From Mediterraneibacter agrestimuris (lineage in GTDB: Bacteria > Bacillota > Clostridia > Lachnospirales > Lachnospiraceae): a DNA stretch of 64,000 bases. Positions 60,216-64,000 of this stretch are shown here, one piece after another; within the stretch, counting starts at the first letter, position 1, and each line of letters begins with the position of its first letter. The position numbers and the translations under genes were made by a program. Below the pieces are notes generated by a model, which worked only from the letters and a program-made list of their open reading frames with translations, did not search any database and was not told the DNA's origin. Location of the stretch: the NCBI RefSeq assembly GCF_943193195.1, contig NZ_CALPDG010000001.1, positions 211,958-275,957 of the forward strand. The letters run 5' to 3'.

Positions 60216-61710
60216 AATGGTAATCAATCCGAACAGGAAACTGAGCAGGATTAACAGACAAATATACGGTCATTTTTCTGAACATCTAGGAAGATGTATT
60301 TATGAAGGAATTTATGTGGGGAAAAATTCACCTATTGAAAATGTGAATGGAATGAGATCTGATGTAGTTGAAGCGTTGAAAGAGATTCGAGTTCCAGTGC
60401 TTCGTTGGCCTGGAGGATGTTTTGCAGATGAGTATCACTGGATGGACGGAATAGGTCCTGTGGGTTCACGTAAAAAGATGATTAATACAAATTGGGGAGG
60501 CGTGTTGGAAGACAACAGTTTCGGAACACACGAATATTTTGAGCTCTGCCGTCAGCTCGGATGCCAAACGTATATTAATGGAAATTTGGGAAGTGGAACA
60601 GTTCGTGAAATGTCTGAGTGGATAGAATATATGACATTTGATGGAATATCCCCTATGTCCGAACTGAGAGGAAAGAATGGTCAACAAGCTCCATGGAAAG
60701 TTGATTATTTTGGAATCGGAAATGAAAACTGGGGATGCGGGGGAAACATGAACCCAGATTATTATGCAAATGAGTATCGCAGATATCAGAGTTTTGTTCG
60801 TGACTATAATAATGAACATCATATTCAAAAGATTTGCTGCGGAGCACCACACGAAGATTATGAGTGGACGAAAGAGGTATTGGCAACCTGTTTCCGTAGA
60901 ACTTACGAAGAACAGCATGGATTTATGGATGGACTTTCTCTCCACTATTATGTATATCCAGAGGGGATTGAAATCAAAGGAAGCTCAACGGAGTTTGATG
61001 AAAATGTCTGGTATAAGACATTGAATAAGGCGGTGTATATGGATGAACTTATTCGCAGACATGGTAATATTATGGATGAATATGATCCTCTGAAAAAAAT
61101 AGGCATGATTGTAGATGAATGGGGAACGTGGTATACATGTGAGCCGGGTACAAATCCGGGATTTCTTTATCAGCAGAATACGATGCGTGATGCACTTGTA
61201 GCGGGGATCACATTGAATATATTTAATAAACACAGCGATCGTGTGAAGATGGCAAATCTTGCACAGATTGTTAACGTACTCCAGGCTGTTCTGCTTACTG
61301 AGGGGGATAAAATGATTAAGACGCCTACATATCATGTCTTTGACATCTATAAAGAACATCAGGATTCGAATCTTGTGGAGAGCAGTATTGAGATAGAGAT
61401 GATTGGGGTGGAAGAAAAGTGGAAGGTACCGAATCTGACAGAATCTGTCTCAGAAACAGCGGATGGAACACTCCATCTTACTATAACAAATCTTTCTGTC
61501 GATCAAAGTTTTGATATAGATACTACGATTATTGATAGAAGTGTAAAAACAGTAAAAGGAGAAATTGTTACGGAGGAAATACACGCAAAAAATACTTTTG
61601 AAGAACCGGAGTGTGTTACAGTAAAAAAATATGATGGAACACAGATTACGGAAAAGGGAATTCGGTTTACGATTCCGACGTGCAGTGTCCTGCATCTAGA
61701 AGTGAGGTAG
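60205..61710 (+). CDS. GH51 alpha-L-arabinofuranosidase
   Basis: This 501-residue enzyme is the usual length for intracellular bacterial GH51. The catalytic acid/base E174 is in [14 protein letters not shown] and the nucleophile E305 in [10 protein letters not shown]. Other conserved segments: [30 protein letters not shown]. It releases arabinofuranose side chains from imported arabinoxylan oligomers. A C-terminal beta-sandwich completes the fold (to SVLHLEVR). GGAGG precedes ATG 60205. It is the last glycosidase of the cluster. Confidence 0.94.
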   Translation: MMTKMVINPNRKLSRINRQIYGHFSEHLGRCIYEGIYVGKNSPIENVNGMRSDVVEALKEIRVPVLRWPGGCFADEYHWMDGIGPVGSRKKMINTNWGGVLEDNSFGTHEYFELCRQLGCQTYINGNLGSGTVREMSEWIEYMTFDGISPMSELRGKNGQQAPWKVDYFGIGNENWGCGGNMNPDYYANEYRRYQSFVRDYNNEHHIQKICCGAPHEDYEWTKEVLATCFRRTYEEQHGFMDGLSLHYYVYPEGIEIKGSSTEFDENVWYKTLNKAVYMDELIRRHGNIMDEYDPLKKIGMIVDEWGTWYTCEPGTNPGFLYQQNTMRDALVAGITLNIFNKHSDRVKMANLAQIVNVLQAVLLTEGDKMIKTPTYHVFDIYKEHQDSNLVESSIEIEMIGVEEKWKVPNLTESVSETADGTLHLTITNLSVDQSFDIDTTIIDRSVKTVKGEIVTEEIHAKNTFEEPECVTVKKYDGTQITEKGIRFTIPTCSVLHLEVR

Positions 61711-61711
61711 A

Positions 61712-61981
61712 ATGGTTGTGGGGAGTGAGCAGCATCGATTATGCAGAAAATGTCTATTAAAAGATATGTCTGAAAAAGAATTTTTTCACAATATGTATCG
61801 CTATATTTCCAATCTTCCAGAAGATGATAAAGTTTCCAATTCGGAATATGAGCGCAGATTGAAAAAATGCGGAGAATGTACGAATTTGTTGAATGGTATA
61901 TGTAGGATCTGCGGATGCTTTGTTGAGATGCGTGCAGCGATAGCTGTTAAACATTGTCCTAACAGTGTTCCTAAATGGTAG
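61712..61981 (+). CDS. DUF6171-type small cysteine-rich protein
   Basis: This 89-residue protein has C-x-x-C (LCRKCLLKDM) and a C-terminal cluster KKCGECTNLLNGICRICGCF with a final HCP. It resembles small Lachnospiraceae proteins of the DUF6171 group, which bind metal through these cysteines by prediction. The role is unknown. It begins one base after the GH51 stop codon without a clear ribosome binding site of its own, so translation may be coupled to that gene. A terminator follows. Confidence 0.7.
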   Translation: MVVGSEQHRLCRKCLLKDMSEKEFFHNMYRYISNLPEDDKVSNSEYERRLKKCGECTNLLNGICRICGCFVEMRAAIAVKHCPNSVPKW

Positions 61982-62047
61982 AATTTTCTACAAGTATAAA
62001 ATAGGGTGAAATCCTCTAGTCTTACATGTCTTGAAAATAGTAAAAAC

Positions 62048-62090
62048 AAAATAGGAGTGGATGTAAAAATTACTCTACTCCTATTTTTTT
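62048..62090 (+). terminator. Terminator of the xylan locus
   Basis: AAATAGGAGT (62048-62057) pairs with ACTCCTATTT (62077-62086), followed by TTTT. Confidence 0.85.
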
Positions 62091-62615
62091 TATTGATATC
62101 GGTAAAGGACAACTGGTGATATGCTCTAACGTATCTCGGCTAAATCATAAAGTAGATAAAAGAAATTGTTGAGGTACTAAAGTCAAATAATGTTGATATG
62201 AAAAGATGTATCGACTGAAAAGTATAGTGATAAAAATATTTTTCTAAGATGATATTCAATTTATTTAGAAATCAAATTTAAATGTTTGGAAGTCTATGGT
62301 CAAGTTTATAGTAGCTTGATAGAGGTAGTGGTTTACTCTAAAGGTTGATAAGAGGAATATTAGGATATAGATAAGATATCATTAACTATTTTACAATCAC
62401 GAATAATAGAAAGTCATATTTCAAGAAAGAAATGTGACTTTTTTTATTTGACAAAAACTGATAAAATATTACGTGATTTTACTAAATTCTGTAAAGGTGT
62501 GTTCAACGAAAGTCGAATACACCTTTTTTTGTAGTATTTTGTCATAAGTTGTCACTTCACAAAGGACGAGATCCACCAATTTCCAATCTGAGAAAAACAG
62601 ATTGGAGGAAAGAAA
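62091..62615. other. Gene-free stretch with two orphan terminators
   Basis: No credible coding frame. Two terminator hairpins stand here: AAGTCATATTTC/GAAATGTGACTT (62411-62440) plus T-run, and AAGGTGT/ACACCTT (62494-62525) plus T-run. They suggest that at least two genes have been removed between the xylan locus and the mobile-element edge. Confidence 0.5.
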
Positions 62616-63086
62616 ATGGAGCAAAAACGTCCGAAAAGAAGAAAAGATAAATATAATCCATATACTATATGCCGTATGAATGGAAAATATTACATATGCT
62701 TTTATAATGTTCAGAAAGAAAAAATCTGTATTGAAATAAGTAAAGAATTATATGAAACTTTTGATTCATTTGAATTGGAAGATAAAAGACAGTTGAATAT
62801 TTATGACAGGTATATGGAACATTCAGAGGTATACGAATGGACATTAGAAAAGTATTCTGATCAAATAAGAGAATCGGCAGAAAATGAGGCATTAAAAGAT
62901 ATAACATTGCAGGAATTATATCAGGCAATAGATTTACTACCAGATATTCAACGACGAAGATTGATATATTATTATTTCAATAATTTGACTTATGAAGAAA
63001 TTGCTCATATAGAAAAATGTTCTTTTCAGGCAGTTATGAAGTCAGTGAAATTGGCAGAAAGAAAACTTAAAGAATATTTGGAATAA
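62616..63086 (+). CDS. Sigma-70 region-4-like regulator of a mobile element
   Basis: This 156-residue protein has a basic start, an N-terminal half typical of the accessory sigma-like proteins of Tn916/Tn1549-type elements (YYICFYNVQKEKICIEISKE, ELYETFDSFELEDK) and a C-terminal sigma-70 region-4 HTH (LPDIQRRRLIYYYFNNLTYE, EEIAHIEKCSFQAVMKSVKL). Such genes usually lie near the excision/integration module of clostridial conjugative elements. GGAGG precedes the ATG by nine bases. Neighbours beyond the window are needed to see the element. Confidence 0.82.
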   Translation: MEQKRPKRRKDKYNPYTICRMNGKYYICFYNVQKEKICIEISKELYETFDSFELEDKRQLNIYDRYMEHSEVYEWTLEKYSDQIRESAENEALKDITLQELYQAIDLLPDIQRRRLIYYYFNNLTYEEIAHIEKCSFQAVMKSVKLAERKLKEYLE

Positions 63087-63202
63087 TGTATTATGATGAC
63101 GGGGAGCAGTTGGAAGGAGCAATCTGTTAAGACGATATCTTCAGTTTAGTTCCAATTGAAAAAAATAACAATAGCGGGTTGTAAAAATACTCATAAGTGA
63201 GG

Positions 63203-63239
63203 AAACAGGTGGAAGAGTTAATCTTTCGCCTGTTTTTTT
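63203..63239 (+). terminator. Terminator after the sigma-like gene
   Basis: AAACAGG-T-GGAAGA and TCTTTC-G-CCTGTTT pair around GTTAA, followed by TTTTTT. Confidence 0.7.
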
Positions 63240-63803
63240 CGTAGGGGAAAAGCGGGCAGGAACCTTGAAAAGTTCATACCCATTCATCAAGTACCTTCCT
63301 GTTGCTATCGTGATGAGCGTAAGCCACATTAGCAGGTACGCCATGATCCAGACAGATAAAGGCAGAGAAATTTCACCCATATAGAAGAATTGGTTTGCGG
63401 CTGTTTTATCTGTCCGGGGAGCGGAAAATACCTGGCTATAACTGTCAGATTGCTACTGATAAGGCGATAACAGGCAACAGGGATTATGATACTCCTGTCC
63501 GGTCATAAAGTCGAGCGTTAAGAGCGTCGCAACAAGTGAGGGCAGCTTTGGGAGAACCTCAAAGGGGTATAGGCCCGTGGAGCTGATTAGCAGTCAGCCG
63601 CTTGATGATTTCCCTGCAAAAATATATGCGATAACAGCCGGGGTGCCGAGGACAAATAGGCTGAAACAGGCAATTATGGTAGTCGGATACAAAGAAATAC
63701 CTTGTGTCCGGCTGATACATACCCGTTGTGAATAATGGTTTCCAAAGAGCGAGGAGGGCCTTATAGAGCAAAGAAAATTCTAAGGCATAGAGAGGAAGGA
63801 GAT
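63240..63803. other. Gene-free mobile-element sequence
   Basis: GC content rises here compared with the preceding 1 kb. I find no frame with start and ribosome binding site on the plus strand. An inverted repeat GTCGGATACAA/TTGTGTCCGGC is seen at 63681-63713. The sequence probably belongs to a conjugative element, with an older gene decayed. Confidence 0.35.
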
Positions 63804-64000
63804 ATGATTGTGGAAGAACAAGAAGTACGGCGCGGAGAGATTTATCACGCAGATCTGAATCCTGTTTTTGGGAGTGAGCAAGGAGGATATCGCCCTGTGC
63901 TGATCATCCAGAACAACCGGGGAAAGAGAATTATGTATTTCTGGATCAAAATCAGCAGCTGGCATTCATCAAACCATCGAATTATGAAATATCAAAAAAG
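63804..64000 (+). pseudogene. MazF/PemK-type toxin start, apparently fused to foreign sequence; runs off the window
   Basis: ATG 63804 follows AGGAAGGAG. The first 45 codons are a good MazF N-terminus: [20 protein letters not shown] and [11 protein letters not shown], with the glutamate/serine pattern of the strand 1-2 loop. From about 63930 the frame reads [17 protein letters not shown], unlike MazF (expected NxxSPTVIVAAIT). Another frame in the same stretch reads [20 protein letters not shown], which looks more like protein. A deletion junction within the toxin gene is therefore likely. No antitoxin frame is visible upstream. An intact gene with unusual sequence cannot be excluded at the window edge. 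Confidence 0.6.

Noticed and set aside
63141..63380. A 79-codon minus-strand frame with a hydrophobic N-terminal half
   Set aside because: It crosses the terminator at 63203-63239 and has no ribosome binding site. The first 40 residues look like a membrane helix, but the rest is not protein-like.
1..64000. CRISPR arrays, rRNA genes or an intact prophage
   Set aside because: No regularly spaced direct repeats, no rRNA sequence and no phage structural gene were seen. The repeats present are hairpin-type and irregularly spaced.

Overview
The window looks like a chromosome segment of a low-GC, spore-forming anaerobic Firmicute, most likely a gut clostridium of the Lachnospiraceae type. The evidence is the spoIID/spoIIQ sporulation pair, a peroxide-defence set built on two rubrerythrins, a class-II type isoleucyl-tRNA synthetase behind a T-box, DUF3881, DUF4446 and DUF6171 genes, and an oriC-proximal block (rpmH-rnpA-yidD-yidC-jag-mnmE-mnmG-rsmG-parA-parB) in the usual Firmicute order. 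Nearly all genes from 2.6 to 46.6 kb lie on the minus strand and those from 46.9 kb on lie on the plus strand, so the strand bias flips just beyond rpmH. dnaA, expected there, is not in the window.

Layout. 0-2.6 kb: an SH3-domain exported protein (cut by the window edge), then perR with a perfect promoter and an overlapping palindromic operator, a reverse rubrerythrin and a classical rubrerythrin. 2.6-17 kb, minus strand: a GIY-YIG protein, spoIIQ, spoIID, a membrane protein, glycogen phosphorylase, T-box-controlled ileS, a coiled-coil/3D-domain wall protein, a DacF-type carboxypeptidase, and the KtrA/KtrB potassium system. 17.3-21.8 kb: tRNA-Arg(CCU) followed by a graveyard of truncated accessory genes (ORF6N, XRE regulator, RelE/ParE toxin, alpha/beta hydrolase start, IS256 transposase) plus a DUF3267 metalloprotease-like gene. 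21.8-29.6 kb: an AT-rich operon under a LacI-type regulator with three operator-like palindromes. It joins a sugar-type ABC importer, an aldo/keto reductase, a guanine-deaminase-like amidohydrolase, a sugar-binding protein without signal peptide and an RbsD-type mutarotase; this combination is the best candidate here for an undescribed pathway. 29.9-32 kb: a CoA-disulfide-reductase/rhodanese fusion and a separate rhodanese. 32-46.6 kb: serS, the parAB locus with three perfect parS sites, and the rsmG-to-rpmH block.

46.9-62 kb, plus strand: a complete arabinoxylan-oligosaccharide locus. It comprises an intracellular GH10 xylanase, a SASA-family esterase, a YesM/YesN-type two-component system, an LplABC-type importer, a GH3 beta-xylosidase candidate, a DUF624 membrane protein and a GH51 arabinofuranosidase. 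The logic would be sensing outside the cell, import of oligomers, then deacetylation and hydrolysis in the cytoplasm. 62-64 kb: the edge of another mobile element, with a sigma-70-like accessory regulator and the start of a MazF toxin that looks broken.

A family of dispersed, hairpin-forming intergenic repeats (modules resembling GTAACAGTTCAGCC and GAATCCGCCC) recurs through the core segments but was not seen in the 17.3-29.9 kb accessory region or the xylan locus. Several other structured elements (21.64, 37.52 and 43.35 kb) are described separately.
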